From Enterobacter sp. 10-1 (GTDB taxonomy: Bacteria > Pseudomonadota > Gammaproteobacteria > Enterobacterales > Enterobacteriaceae): a stretch of DNA of 64,000 nucleotides. The notes beneath the pieces are model-generated. The model had not been told where the DNA came from and did not search any database. It was given only the letters and a program-made list of their open reading frames with translations. A program made the translations under genes and the position numbers. The stretch's first letter is position 1; each line of letters begins with the position of its first letter. Below, piece by piece: positions 29,163 through 37,547 of this stretch. The stretch lies in NCBI GenBank assembly GCA_002270295.1, contig NISF01000001.1, positions 620,001-684,000 of the forward strand, read 5' to 3'.

Positions 29163-30050
29163 TTAGCCAATATCCACTTTTTTCAGCTTCGTTTCCCGCC
29201 TCATCGTCAGCGTCGACCCCATCGAGGCGAGAATTATTGCCCCCAGCGCCAGCGTCTGCGTGAAGGTCAGCGTCTCGCCAAGGAACACCATTCCCGACAG
29301 CGCGGCAAGGGCGGGCTCCATGCTCATCAGAGTGCCAAATGTTTTCGTCGGCATGCGGGTGAGGGCGATCATTTCCAGCGAATAGGGCAGCGCGGTGGAG
29401 AGCACGGCGATCCCCAGCCCCAGCGGCAGCAGCGACCACTGGAACAGCGTATCCGTTGCCTGCAGCATACCCAGCGGCACAAAAATCACCGCGGCAATCA
29501 GCGAGCCCATCGCCACCGTTGCCGGGCCGTGCTCTTCGCCCGCGCGCTGGCCGGTGAGAATGTAGACCGCCCAGCAGGCCCCGGCGCCCAGCGCCAGCAG
29601 CGCGCCGGTGAGATCCACCTGCGACACGTCTTGCCCCAGCGGCAGGAGATACCATAGCCCCAGCACCGCAAGCACCACCCATACAAAGTCGAGCGGACGC
29701 CGCGAGCCAAACAGGGCCACCGCCAGCGGGCCGGTAAACTCCAGGGCTACCGCAATGCCCAGCGGTATGCGCTGAATGGATAAATAAAACAGATAGTTCA
29801 TCGCCCCCAGCGAGAGGCCGTAGAAGAGCAGCGGCAGGCGCTGTTCGGGGGCAAAGCGCAGCCGCCAGGGTTTGAAAATGACCACCAGAATCAAGGTGCC
29901 TAGCGCCAGGCGCAGGGCTGTCACGCCGGGCGCGCCGACTAACGGGAAGAGTGATTTCGCCAGCGATGCCCCGCTCTGAATAGAGATCATGGCGATTAAA
30001 ATAACTGCTGTCGGCAACCATGCCGGGACCTTACGGGACGAGCCGGGCAT
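29163..30050 (-). CDS. rhtA: Threonine/homoserine exporter RhtA (DMT family)
   Basis: A 295-residue inner-membrane exporter with ten helices arranged as two EamA domains (about residues 10-140 and 150-285). The start at 30050 (MPGSSRKVPAW) matches the E. coli protein in length; a longer in-frame version would add five residues. It exports threonine and homoserine and limits amino acid build-up. It is divergent from ompX across 353 bases. Confidence 0.95.
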   Translation of the reverse strand: MPGSSRKVPAWLPTAVILIAMISIQSGASLAKSLFPLVGAPGVTALRLALGTLILVVIFKPWRLRFAPEQRLPLLFYGLSLGAMNYLFYLSIQRIPLGIAVALEFTGPLAVALFGSRRPLDFVWVVLAVLGLWYLLPLGQDVSQVDLTGALLALGAGACWAVYILTGQRAGEEHGPATVAMGSLIAAVIFVPLGMLQATDTLFQWSLLPLGLGIAVLSTALPYSLEMIALTRMPTKTFGTLMSMEPALAALSGMVFLGETLTFTQTLALGAIILASMGSTLTMRRETKLKKVDIG

Positions 30051-30130
30051 CCTTTCTCCTGTCAAAATTTGTCAAACGCGGTAAAGGATCCAGTGTAAAT
30101 GAATTAGCCAACGGCAGTTGAGCTATTGTT

Positions 30131-30152
30131 GAAAAAATCCCCGCAGAGGGGA
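30131..30152 (-). terminator. Minus-strand intrinsic terminator in the rhtA-ompX gap
   Basis: TCCCC (30138-30142) pairs with GGGGA (30148-30152); on the minus strand the stem is followed by TTTTTT (30137-30132 region). It lies 80 bases upstream of the rhtA start, so it cannot end rhtA. It implies a short transcript that comes from the ompX leader region and ends here. The rest of the 30051-30403 gap is AT-rich and holds the ompX promoter; no reading frame is convincing. Confidence 0.5.
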
Positions 30153-30403
30153 GTACAATTGGGAGAGAGGCGCTGAAATACTCATCTGGCGATTAGGAAT
30201 AGTCTGGATGCTTGTCCGGCGATCGGCGGGCATTAATATGATGGTATTCGTTAAAACCGGTTGTTTTCCAGTTTGTTATAGTTTTGTGGAAACTTTTGGT
30301 TACATGAAAAAGTATGTTAGACACTGTAAAGTGAAAAGAGTTTCCCGAAAGTTTTTGATATATTTAAGACTTAGGACTTATTAGAAACACATTTGAGGTG
30401 GTT

Positions 30404-30913
30404 ATGAATAAAATTGCACGTTTTTCAGCACTAGCTGTTGTACTGGCTGCATCCGTAGGTACCGCTTTCGCTGCAACTTCTACCGTTACCGGTGGTTATG
30501 CTCAGAGCGACATGCAGGGCGAAGCGAATAAAGCAGGCGGTTTCAACCTGAAGTACCGTTACGAGCAAGACAATAGCCCGCTGGGTGTTATCGGTTCCTT
30601 CACTTACACTGAAAAAGATCGTACCGAATCTGGCGTATACGAAAAAGGCCAGTACTACGGCATCACCGCTGGTCCGGCTTACCGTCTCAACGACTGGGCA
30701 AGCATCTACGGCGTAGTGGGCGTTGGCTACGGTAAATTCCAGGACAACAGCTACCCGAACAAAGCTGACATGAGCGACTACGGTTTCTCCTACGGCGCTG
30801 GTCTGCAGTTCAACCCGATCGAAAACGTTGCTCTGGACTTCTCTTACGAGCAGTCTCGCATTCGTAACGTTGACGTTGGTACCTGGATCGCGGGCGTTGG
30901 TTACCGCTTCTAA
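30404..30913 (+). CDS. ompX: Outer-membrane protein OmpX
   Basis: A 169-residue eight-stranded beta-barrel with a signal peptide cut after FAA (about residue 23; mature ATSTVTGGYAQSD) and the C-terminal Phe required for barrel assembly (GVGYRF). Codon use is strongly biased to frequent codons, as for very abundant proteins. The ATG at 30404 is chosen over the GTG at 30398 because GAGG is five bases upstream of it. In enterobacteria ompX mRNA is repressed by the sRNA CyaR and its product affects adhesion and sensing of envelope state. Confidence 0.97.
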   Translation: MNKIARFSALAVVLAASVGTAFAATSTVTGGYAQSDMQGEANKAGGFNLKYRYEQDNSPLGVIGSFTYTEKDRTESGVYEKGQYYGITAGPAYRLNDWASIYGVVGVGYGKFQDNSYPNKADMSDYGFSYGAGLQFNPIENVALDFSYEQSRIRNVDVGTWIAGVGYRF

Positions 30914-30930
30914 TCACTTCGGTGATATAA

Positions 30931-30961
30931 AAAATCCGCCTCACAGGGGCGGATTTTTTTT
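30931..30961 (+). terminator. Intrinsic terminator of ompX
   Basis: AATCCGCC (30933-30940) pairs with GGCGGATT (30948-30955), followed by a run of eight T residues. It lies 17 bases after the ompX stop and is the strongest intrinsic terminator of this region. The A-run on its left side would also let it act on the opposite strand for opgE. Confidence 0.93.
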
Positions 30962-31017
30962 GCCTGTCATTCGGCAAAACCCGTCGCCATCAGCTTCCCG
31001 ATGGCGAATGAGGCGGC

Positions 31018-32595
31018 CTACTGGGTGGTGAACAGGTCGCTGCCCAGATGGGTATAGTCCACTTTCTGCAGCTGGAAGTTGGTGATGAAAACCGGCCCGG
31101 CCTTTTGCTCAGAGATAAAGCGATAGCGCGGCTTTATTTCCTCGGCGCTGATCCCGGTCCACTGTGAGAAGAAGCTGAGGAAATCGTTGGCCGAGCGGCG
31201 CGCTTTGATAACCTTGTGCGCTTTATCATCGCTGGACAGCACCATGAACGGTACCTGGAAGTTTTGCTGGAACTTATCGTCGTGCGCCAGATACTGAACC
31301 GCTTTGCCGCGCTCTTTAAAGGCGAGGCCGTGATCGGAGAAATAGGTCATTGAGAAGCTATCGCCGGAGTTCTGCAGCTGGCTATACAGTTTGCCCAGCA
31401 GCGCATCGGTTTGCGTCATGCTGTAGAGATAGCAGGAGGTCTCTTTTGATTGCACAAAGACGGTATATTTTCCTTTGGTGCGGTCACAGGCCTGAGGGTG
31501 CGAGCCCATCAAATGCAGGACGATCAGCTGCGGCTGAGTACGCTGGGTCGAAAGGACCTGCTCGGTTAGCTTCAGCAGCTGCTCATCCTGGGTATTTTTA
31601 TTGGCCTCAAAATCGCCGTTTTTGAGGAACTGCACTTCGTCGGCGCGTTTGGCAATACTGGCAATCGCCGTATCGTACTCGCCGATTTGCCCCTGATTCG
31701 AGAACCACCAGGTCTGGAAGCCCGCGCGGTTGGCCAGCGTGACGAAGTTGTCCTGGTACTGCGGCTTGCCGTCGACCACCCGGTTAAGCGTCAGGCCCAG
31801 CGACTTTTGCGTTGAACCGCTGGCCGCAATGTAGTCATTGAACAGATAGCCGTTCACCGAACTGGCGAAAGGGGTGTTGTCCCAGTGGCCGCCGAAGGCG
31901 CCGAGCGCGTCGCGGCGCGCGCTTTCACCAATAACCACCACGTAAAGATGATATTTGGGCTTCACCGCCACGACGTGCCAGCTATCTTTCATATTCGCCA
32001 GCTGCGCCATGCGCGCCTGCTCATCCAGCACCTCATTGTTATTGACCACCACGTCTTTGACGAAGCGCAGGGCCGGATAGCCGGTATCAATCACTTTGAA
32101 GACGCCGCCCCACGCCAGATTCTGCACCGGCTGCAGGAAGAAAATGCCGATGCTGAACAGCAGGCCCAGGCTCTCCATTTTGCTCCAGCGCCTCGGTTCT
32201 TCCGGCTTGCGACGCACGGCAATCACGCCCAGCGCGAAAATAAACACCGCCAGCAGATAGCTGTACCACGGGAAGATGGTCAAAATTTCGGTGGATTCTT
32301 CAACGTTGGTGGCGTGCAGCGCCAGCAGGGTATTGAAATTGGGCGCGCCGTATGCCTGACCAAACGGATAATAGAGCGCGGCAAGCAGCGAGTAGCCGCC
32401 GACCACCACTTTCTGCGCGCGCGGGAAGCTGCGCCACAGCAGATGTAGCACGCATGTAAAGGCGACGGCATAGAGCAGGCTAAAATCATAGCCAAGGGCC
32501 AGGTTAATCAGCAGGGACTGTAAAAAGTAGAATCCGGTCCACGGGTTCAGGACCAGTCCACGAGCGACCAGCGTTTCTTTCAGGGTGAGATTCAT
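31018..32595 (-). CDS. opgE: Phosphoethanolamine transferase for osmoregulated periplasmic glucans, OpgE
   Basis: A 525-residue inner-membrane enzyme of the EptA/sulfatase-like family. Five membrane helices occupy residues 1-165, then a periplasmic catalytic domain carries VIGESARRD (about residue 220), the nucleophile Thr in SGSTQKSLGL (about 260), HLMGSHP and YFSDHGLAF (about 425). In E. coli OpgE (YbiP) adds phosphoethanolamine to periplasmic glucans. The start at 32595 (MNLTLKETLV) matches E. coli; an in-frame ATG three codons upstream is less likely. Confidence 0.93.
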   Translation of the reverse strand: MNLTLKETLVARGLVLNPWTGFYFLQSLLINLALGYDFSLLYAVAFTCVLHLLWRSFPRAQKVVVGGYSLLAALYYPFGQAYGAPNFNTLLALHATNVEESTEILTIFPWYSYLLAVFIFALGVIAVRRKPEEPRRWSKMESLGLLFSIGIFFLQPVQNLAWGGVFKVIDTGYPALRFVKDVVVNNNEVLDEQARMAQLANMKDSWHVVAVKPKYHLYVVVIGESARRDALGAFGGHWDNTPFASSVNGYLFNDYIAASGSTQKSLGLTLNRVVDGKPQYQDNFVTLANRAGFQTWWFSNQGQIGEYDTAIASIAKRADEVQFLKNGDFEANKNTQDEQLLKLTEQVLSTQRTQPQLIVLHLMGSHPQACDRTKGKYTVFVQSKETSCYLYSMTQTDALLGKLYSQLQNSGDSFSMTYFSDHGLAFKERGKAVQYLAHDDKFQQNFQVPFMVLSSDDKAHKVIKARRSANDFLSFFSQWTGISAEEIKPRYRFISEQKAGPVFITNFQLQKVDYTHLGSDLFTTQ

Positions 32596-32831
32596 AGTTA
32601 ACAATCAAAAAGACGCCATGTGCATCCCCTGGCATCAAGGGGTAAAACCTGCTGGACAGTGCCGGAAGAGGGTCTCTGCGAGCCGCAGTAGTGGCAGGGC
32701 TGACAAAAGATAGGGCTTGCAAATGCTAAGGTCAACTAGCCATAACAGATTGTTTTGGGAGAAAGCTTACAAAACTTGAAAAAAGTCCGGGAAAGGAGGG
32801 CAAACGGGCCAGTATGACGAGGAATTATGAC

Positions 32832-32862
32832 CGAAAAATGAAGCGGCGTACCGCGACGCCGC
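32832..32862 (-). terminator. Intrinsic terminator of mntS
   Basis: GCGGCGT (32843-32849) pairs with ACGCCGC (32856-32862); on the minus strand the stem is followed by TTCATTTTT. It begins immediately after the mntS stop codon, so this is a very compact small-protein mRNA. Confidence 0.8.
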
Positions 32863-32863
32863 G

Positions 32864-32989
32864 TTAGTTGCCCGGTTTGTCCTGCTCTTTTTTGCCGTTA
32901 AGCAGATCGCACAGCATGCCGAGTAGCATTAAGCGTACTTTAAATGGGGAGTGGGTAAACACCTGTAAGCACCTCTTGAGTTCGTTCAT
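32864..32989 (-). CDS. mntS: Small manganese-homeostasis protein MntS
   Basis: A 41-residue protein, MNELKRCLQVFTHSPFKVRL at its N-terminus and a hydrophilic KPGN end, clearly homologous to the 42-residue E. coli MntS. In E. coli this protein raises available manganese, apparently by interfering with the MntP exporter. An excellent AGGAGGT ribosome site lies five bases before the ATG. It is divergent from mntR; a canonical MntR box sits about 58 bases upstream. In E. coli the same locus was first described as the sRNA rybA. Confidence 0.93.
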   Translation of the reverse strand: MNELKRCLQVFTHSPFKVRLMLLGMLCDLLNGKKEQDKPGN

Positions 32990-33046
32990 CGTAACCTCCT
33001 GTGATTTCGCCCTTCGCTCCTTGAAGGATGTTTGCATTACATACAG

Positions 33047-33064
33047 ATATAGCACAGGCTATAT
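33047..33064. promoter_or_regulatory. MntR box before mntS
   Basis: ATATAGCACAGGCTATAT is a near-perfect dyad and fits the enterobacterial MntR consensus AACATAGCAAAGGCTATGTT. It is about 58 bases upstream of mntS and should mediate repression by Mn-loaded MntR. mntR itself starts 109 bases away on the other strand. Confidence 0.9.
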
Positions 33065-33172
33065 TTTATAGCTATGGCTAAAAAGTTAATTTTTTGTGCT
33101 ACGGGCCCAATCATTTACAATGGCCCTCTTTGAGATGACGCTTGCTGCGTCACACGTATTTGAGGAAGCACA

Positions 33173-33646
33173 ATGAACCGTCGCGCAGGCAAACAAATAA
33201 CAAAAAAAGTGACGCAGCTAGTGAATGTTGAAGAGCACGTTGAGGGGTTTCGTCAGGTGCGTGAGGCGCATCGTCGCGAGCTGATTGACGACTACGTTGA
33301 GCTGATTTCCGACCTGATCCGCGAGGTGGGTGAAGCGCGGCAGGTCGATATGGCCGCGCGCCTGGGCGTCTCGCAGCCGACGGTCGCTAAAATGCTCAAG
33401 CGCCTGGCCAGCGTCGGATTGATTGAGCAGATCCCGTGGCGCGGCGTCTTTTTAACGCCGGAAGGCGAGAAGCTGGCGCACGAGAGCCGCGAACGTCATC
33501 AGATTGTGGAAAACTTCCTGCTGGTTATCGGCGTCAGCCCGGAGATAGCCCGTCGCGATGCCGAAGGGATGGAGCATCACGTGAGCCAGGAGACGCTGGA
33601 GGCCTTTAGCCAGTTTACGCTCAAATACGGGCAGCAGGGAAAATGA
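33173..33646 (+). CDS. mntR: Manganese-responsive transcriptional regulator MntR
   Basis: A 157-residue DtxR/MntR-type regulator: winged helix about residues 45-100 ([21 protein letters not shown] recognition region) and a C-terminal metal-binding and dimer domain with the EGMEHHVS segment carrying His ligands (about 133-140). It represses manganese import and mntS and activates export when Mn is high. The last four bases overlap ybiR (ATGA), so the two are translationally coupled. Confidence 0.96.
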   Translation: MNRRAGKQITKKVTQLVNVEEHVEGFRQVREAHRRELIDDYVELISDLIREVGEARQVDMAARLGVSQPTVAKMLKRLASVGLIEQIPWRGVFLTPEGEKLAHESRERHQIVENFLLVIGVSPEIARRDAEGMEHHVSQETLEAFSQFTLKYGQQGK

Positions 33647-34755
33647 ACCTGCCCCTTGTTCAGTCGCTGGCGGGTGACCGCTTTTTGCATTTACTGCTGA
33701 TTATTGCCGGCGTATTAAGCATTTTTGTGCCCTTTGCCCCTGCCAGCTGGCCTCAGGCTATCGACTGGCAGACGATTATTACCCTAAGCGGGCTGATGCT
33801 GCTGACCAAAGGGGTCGAACTGAGCGGCTATTTTGACGTGCTGGGCCGGAAAATGGCGCGGCGGTTTGTGACCGAACGGCAGCTGGCCATCTTTATGGTG
33901 CTGGCCGCGGCGCTGCTTTCCACCTTCTTAACCAACGATGTGGCGCTTTTTATCGTCGTTCCGTTAACCCTGACGTTAAAAAAATGGTGCGCCATTCCGG
34001 TTAACCGGCTGATCATTTTCGAAGCGCTGGCGGTCAACGCCGGCTCGCTGCTGACGCCGATCGGCAATCCGCAAAATATTCTGCTTTGGGGGCGTTCAGG
34101 CCTCAGTTTCCCGGCGTTTATTGGCCAGATGCTGCCGCTGGCGGCGGCGATGATGATAACGCTGCTGGCGCTGTGCTGGTGCTGTTTTTCCGCCGTACGC
34201 CTCACTTATCAAAGCGGCGAACGGGCGCCCTCCTGGCGGCCGAAGCTGGTCTGGAGCTGTCTGGCGTTTTATCTGATTTTCCTCACGGCGTTAGAGATGA
34301 AGCAGGAGCTTTGGGGGCTCGCGCTGATCGTCATCGGCTTCTTGCTGCTGGCGCGCGCGGTGATTATCAACGTTGACTGGTCCTTGCTGCTGGTCTTTAT
34401 GGTGATGTTTATTGATGTTCACCTGCTGATCCAGCTGCCGGCGCTGCATCAGCTGCTGAGCGGCGTCGGCCAGCTCTCCCCCGGCGGCCTGTGGCTGACG
34501 GCGATCGGCCTGTCGCAGTTCATCAGCAACGTCCCGGCAACCATTCTGCTGCTCAACTACGTCCCCCCGTCAACGCTGCTGGCCTGGGCGGTTAACGTCG
34601 GCGGCTTTGGCCTGCTTCCCGGCTCGCTGGCCAACCTGATTGCCCTGCGCATGGCGGCGGATCGGCGGATCTGGTGGCGCTTTCATCTTTACTCTCTGCC
34701 GATGCTGCTGTGGGCGGCGCTGCTGGGTTATGCCATGCTGCGCTACGGGTTCTGA
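33643..34755 (+). CDS. ybiR: Membrane transporter YbiR (ArsB/NhaD, ion-transporter superfamily)
   Basis: A 370-residue protein with ten or more membrane helices and the superfamily segments [15 protein letters not shown] (about residue 90) and [16 protein letters not shown] (about residue 135), as in anion permeases and Na+/H+ antiporters. The transported ion is not known; coupling to mntR by a 4-base overlap hints at a role in metal or ion balance. Length matches E. coli YbiR. Confidence 0.93.
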   Translation: MNLPLVQSLAGDRFLHLLLIIAGVLSIFVPFAPASWPQAIDWQTIITLSGLMLLTKGVELSGYFDVLGRKMARRFVTERQLAIFMVLAAALLSTFLTNDVALFIVVPLTLTLKKWCAIPVNRLIIFEALAVNAGSLLTPIGNPQNILLWGRSGLSFPAFIGQMLPLAAAMMITLLALCWCCFSAVRLTYQSGERAPSWRPKLVWSCLAFYLIFLTALEMKQELWGLALIVIGFLLLARAVIINVDWSLLLVFMVMFIDVHLLIQLPALHQLLSGVGQLSPGGLWLTAIGLSQFISNVPATILLLNYVPPSTLLAWAVNVGGFGLLPGSLANLIALRMAADRRIWWRFHLYSLPMLLWAALLGYAMLRYGF

Positions 34756-34862
34756 TATTTAGAGGATTGGGCAAGAAACGGACAGGATCCCCCCATTCGC
34801 GCTCGTGCTGCGGGGGGTATAACTATAGCGCTGACGTTAATTATCCTGATGAGGAGAGTCCG

Positions 34863-35900
34863 ATGCGTTATAAAAAACTCGGAAATACCGGTCTGTTTGT
34901 CTCTGAACTGTGCCTTGGCACCATGACCTTTGGCGGCGAAGAGGGGATGTGGGGCAAAATTGGCCAGCTGCGCCAGGCGGAAGCCGAGCAGCTGGTGGGC
35001 AGCGCCCTGGATGCCGGCATCAACTTTATCGACACCGCTAACGTCTATTCGGAAGGGCGTTCGGAAGAGATAACCGGCCAGGCGCTAAAAAATCTTAAGA
35101 TCCCGCGCGAAAACGTGGTGGTCGCCACCAAAGTGTTTGGTGAAACCGGCACCGCCGGCGTTAACTCCCGCGGCAGCTCCCGTTACCACATTCTCGGCAG
35201 CGTCAAAGAGAGCCTGCGACGCCTGCAGCTCCATCATATCGATCTCTACCAGCTGCACGGCTTCGATCCGGCAACGCCCGTGGAAGAGACCCTCTACGCC
35301 CTGGATACCCTGGTTCGCCAGGGGCACGTCCGCTATATCGGCATTTCGAACTGGGCGGCCTGGCAAATCGTCAAGGCGCTGGGGATCGCCGAACGCCTTG
35401 GGCTGGCCCGCTTTGCCTCTTTGCAGGCTTACTACACCATCGCCGGGCGCGACCTGGAGCGTGAGCTGGTGCCGATGATGCAGAGCGAAGGGCTGGGGCT
35501 GATGGTCTGGAGCCCGCTGGCGGGCGGATTGCTGAGCGGCAAATACACCCGCGACGGTCAGGGGGAAGCGGGCGGCCGTCGGCTGGAATTTGATTTCCCG
35601 CCGGTGAATAAGGATCGCGCGTTTGATTGCGTGGACGCGATGCGCGAGGTGGCCGAAGCTAAAGGCGCGACGGTCGCGCAGGTCGCGCTCGCGTGGCTGC
35701 TCCATCAGCAGGCGGTGACCAGCGTGATTATCGGCGCCAAACGCGCGGAGCAGCTGGCGGATAATATTGCCGCAACCCAGATCCAGCTCAGCGAAGAGGA
35801 TCTCAGGCGGCTTGATGCGGTGAGCGCGCTGCCGCGCGAATATCCCGGCTGGATGCTCGAGCGCCAGGGCGAATATCGCCGCAATCAGCTTAACGATTAA
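34863..35900 (+). CDS. Aldo/keto reductase
   Basis: A 345-residue NADPH-type oxidoreductase of the AKR superfamily. The catalytic tetrad can be read: Asp57 and Tyr62 (FIDTANVYS), Lys90 (VVATKVFG) and His132 (LYQLHGFD); the cofactor-binding end is VTSVIIGAKRAEQL. The start at 34863 is chosen for its GAGGAG site; the longer frame from 34674 runs through ybiR and is not used. E. coli has no gene here. Substrate unknown; relatives act on sugar aldehydes, methylglyoxal or aromatic aldehydes. It may belong to the following beta-glucoside module. Confidence 0.9.
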   Translation: MRYKKLGNTGLFVSELCLGTMTFGGEEGMWGKIGQLRQAEAEQLVGSALDAGINFIDTANVYSEGRSEEITGQALKNLKIPRENVVVATKVFGETGTAGVNSRGSSRYHILGSVKESLRRLQLHHIDLYQLHGFDPATPVEETLYALDTLVRQGHVRYIGISNWAAWQIVKALGIAERLGLARFASLQAYYTIAGRDLERELVPMMQSEGLGLMVWSPLAGGLLSGKYTRDGQGEAGGRRLEFDFPPVNKDRAFDCVDAMREVAEAKGATVAQVALAWLLHQQAVTSVIIGAKRAEQLADNIAATQIQLSEEDLRRLDAVSALPREYPGWMLERQGEYRRNQLND

Positions 35901-36012
35901 TCCTGTCCGATCCTCAACGGCGGGCGCTGTCCCGCCGCTTTCTATCCTCTCTTTTCGAAATCGCTCACAAAAACGACACAACTCCTTTGCGTGATTTATC
36001 ATTTCATTCTAT

Positions 36013-36045
36013 ATGACTAGTCATGAATTTTTAATGACTAGTCAT
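36013..36045. promoter_or_regulatory. Twin palindromic operators before the GH1 operon
   Basis: Two identical 12-bp palindromes ATGACTAGTCAT lie at 36013-36024 and 36034-36045, centres 21 bases apart (two helical turns), just before the GH1 ribosome site. They are the obvious binding sites for the GntR/HutC regulator encoded at the end of the operon. Confidence 0.85.
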
Positions 36046-36061
36046 AGTAGCGGAGTGAATG

Positions 36062-37435
36062 ATGAAGACACTGGCAAAGGATTTTTTATGGGGCAACTCG
36101 GTTTCCAGCATGCAGACGGAAGGTGCGTGGAATGAAGGCGGAAAGGGGATGTCGGTATACGACATTCGCGAGCCCTCAGAGTTTGCCTCTGACTGGAAGG
36201 TGGCGACCGACTCCTACCATCGCTATGAGGAAGACTTTGATTTAATGCAGGATCTAGGGATGAACTGCTACCGCTTCCAGATTTCGTGGAGCCGCATTTG
36301 CCCGACCGGCGATGGCGAGTTCAACGAAGAAGGTATCGCCTTCTACCACCGCTTTATCGACGCTCTGATTGCCCGCGGCATTGAGCCGATGATTTGCCTG
36401 TACCATTTTGACATGCCGCTGGCGCTGGCGAATGAGTATAACGGCTTTATCGATCGCCGCGTGATGGAGGCGTTTGTGCGCTACGGCAAGAAAATGATCG
36501 ACTGCTACGGCGACAAGGTGAAGTACTGGCTGACCTTCAATGAGCAGAATATTTTCCACATGCCGATTGCGTTCCGCATTGCGGGATATATGCATGGCGA
36601 TGAAACGCTCCGCGAGCTGTACGAGATCCAGCATTACACCATGATGGCGCACGTCCATCTGACCGCTTACCTGCATGAAACCCAGCCCGGCAGGCTGATG
36701 GGGGGGATGCTGGCGCATCAGCTTATCTACCCGGCGACCTGCCAGCCGCGCGATATTTTCTGCGCTCAGCAGCATGATGAGTTTCTCAACCAGAACCTGC
36801 TGCGCGTCTATGCCGGCCAGGGCTACAGCCCCGAGGTGATGGCCGTGGTCGCCCGTGAAGGCTTCGAGGATATCTATCGCGCAGAGGATTTAGCCCTGAT
36901 TGCGCAGAATAAAAATGACTATATGGCCTTTAGCTACTATGCCAGCCGCACGCTCAGCAGCGATCCGATCCCCGAAGGCACCGAGGTGAACTACTACATG
37001 CAGTTCGGCGATAAGGACAACCCGTACCTGAAGTCTACGGAATGGAACTGGCAAATCGATCCGCTCGGCTTTCGTACCATCATCACCCGCTACTACAACG
37101 ACTGGCGCCTGCCGGTATTCCCGATTGAAAACGGTATCGGGGTGATTGAGTCCTGGGATGGCGAAAACATGATTGCCGACGATTATCGTATCGCCTATCA
37201 CCGCGACCATATCAACGCCATGAAAGAGGCGATTTTTGAGGACGGCGCGAAGGTGATCGGCTATCTCGGCTGGGGGCTGATCGATATTCTCAGCTCCCAG
37301 GGCGATATGCGTAAACGCTACGGGGTGGTGTACGTCAACCGCGAAAACCACGATCTTAAAGACCTTAACCGCGTGCCGAAGAAAAGCTATGCATGGCTGA
37401 AACGAGCGATCCACAGCAACGGTGAAGAGATGTAG
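36062..37435 (+). CDS. GH1 glycosidase, probable 6-phospho-beta-glucosidase
   Basis: A 457-residue family 1 glycosidase. The acid/base Glu161 (TFNEQN) and nucleophile Glu356 (PIENGIG) are intact. Near the C-terminus SSQGDMRKRYGVVYV contains the Ser-Lys-Tyr set that binds the 6-phosphate in phospho-glycosidases. This and the neighbouring PTS EIIC show that it hydrolyses a phosphorylated beta-glucoside in the cytoplasm. Start at 36062 gives six bases to GGAG; ATG at 36059 is also possible. First gene of a three-gene operon. Confidence 0.92.
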   Translation: MKTLAKDFLWGNSVSSMQTEGAWNEGGKGMSVYDIREPSEFASDWKVATDSYHRYEEDFDLMQDLGMNCYRFQISWSRICPTGDGEFNEEGIAFYHRFIDALIARGIEPMICLYHFDMPLALANEYNGFIDRRVMEAFVRYGKKMIDCYGDKVKYWLTFNEQNIFHMPIAFRIAGYMHGDETLRELYEIQHYTMMAHVHLTAYLHETQPGRLMGGMLAHQLIYPATCQPRDIFCAQQHDEFLNQNLLRVYAGQGYSPEVMAVVAREGFEDIYRAEDLALIAQNKNDYMAFSYYASRTLSSDPIPEGTEVNYYMQFGDKDNPYLKSTEWNWQIDPLGFRTIITRYYNDWRLPVFPIENGIGVIESWDGENMIADDYRIAYHRDHINAMKEAIFEDGAKVIGYLGWGLIDILSSQGDMRKRYGVVYVNRENHDLKDLNRVPKKSYAWLKRAIHSNGEEM

Positions 37436-37547
37436 TTCGCGCGGGCCGCACCGGGTTATCGCCGTCAGATTTCAGGCCGCGGGCGCGCTGCCTGCAACCT
37501 GAAGCCTGGCGGGGAATACGGGTAAGTGATGAAGAGGATTCTGCAAA

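Noticed and set aside
35940-36010. Possible CRP site before the GH1 gene (CGTGATTTATCATTTC)
   Set aside because: Only one half-site resembles TGTGA; the other half does not match TCACA. Too weak to list.
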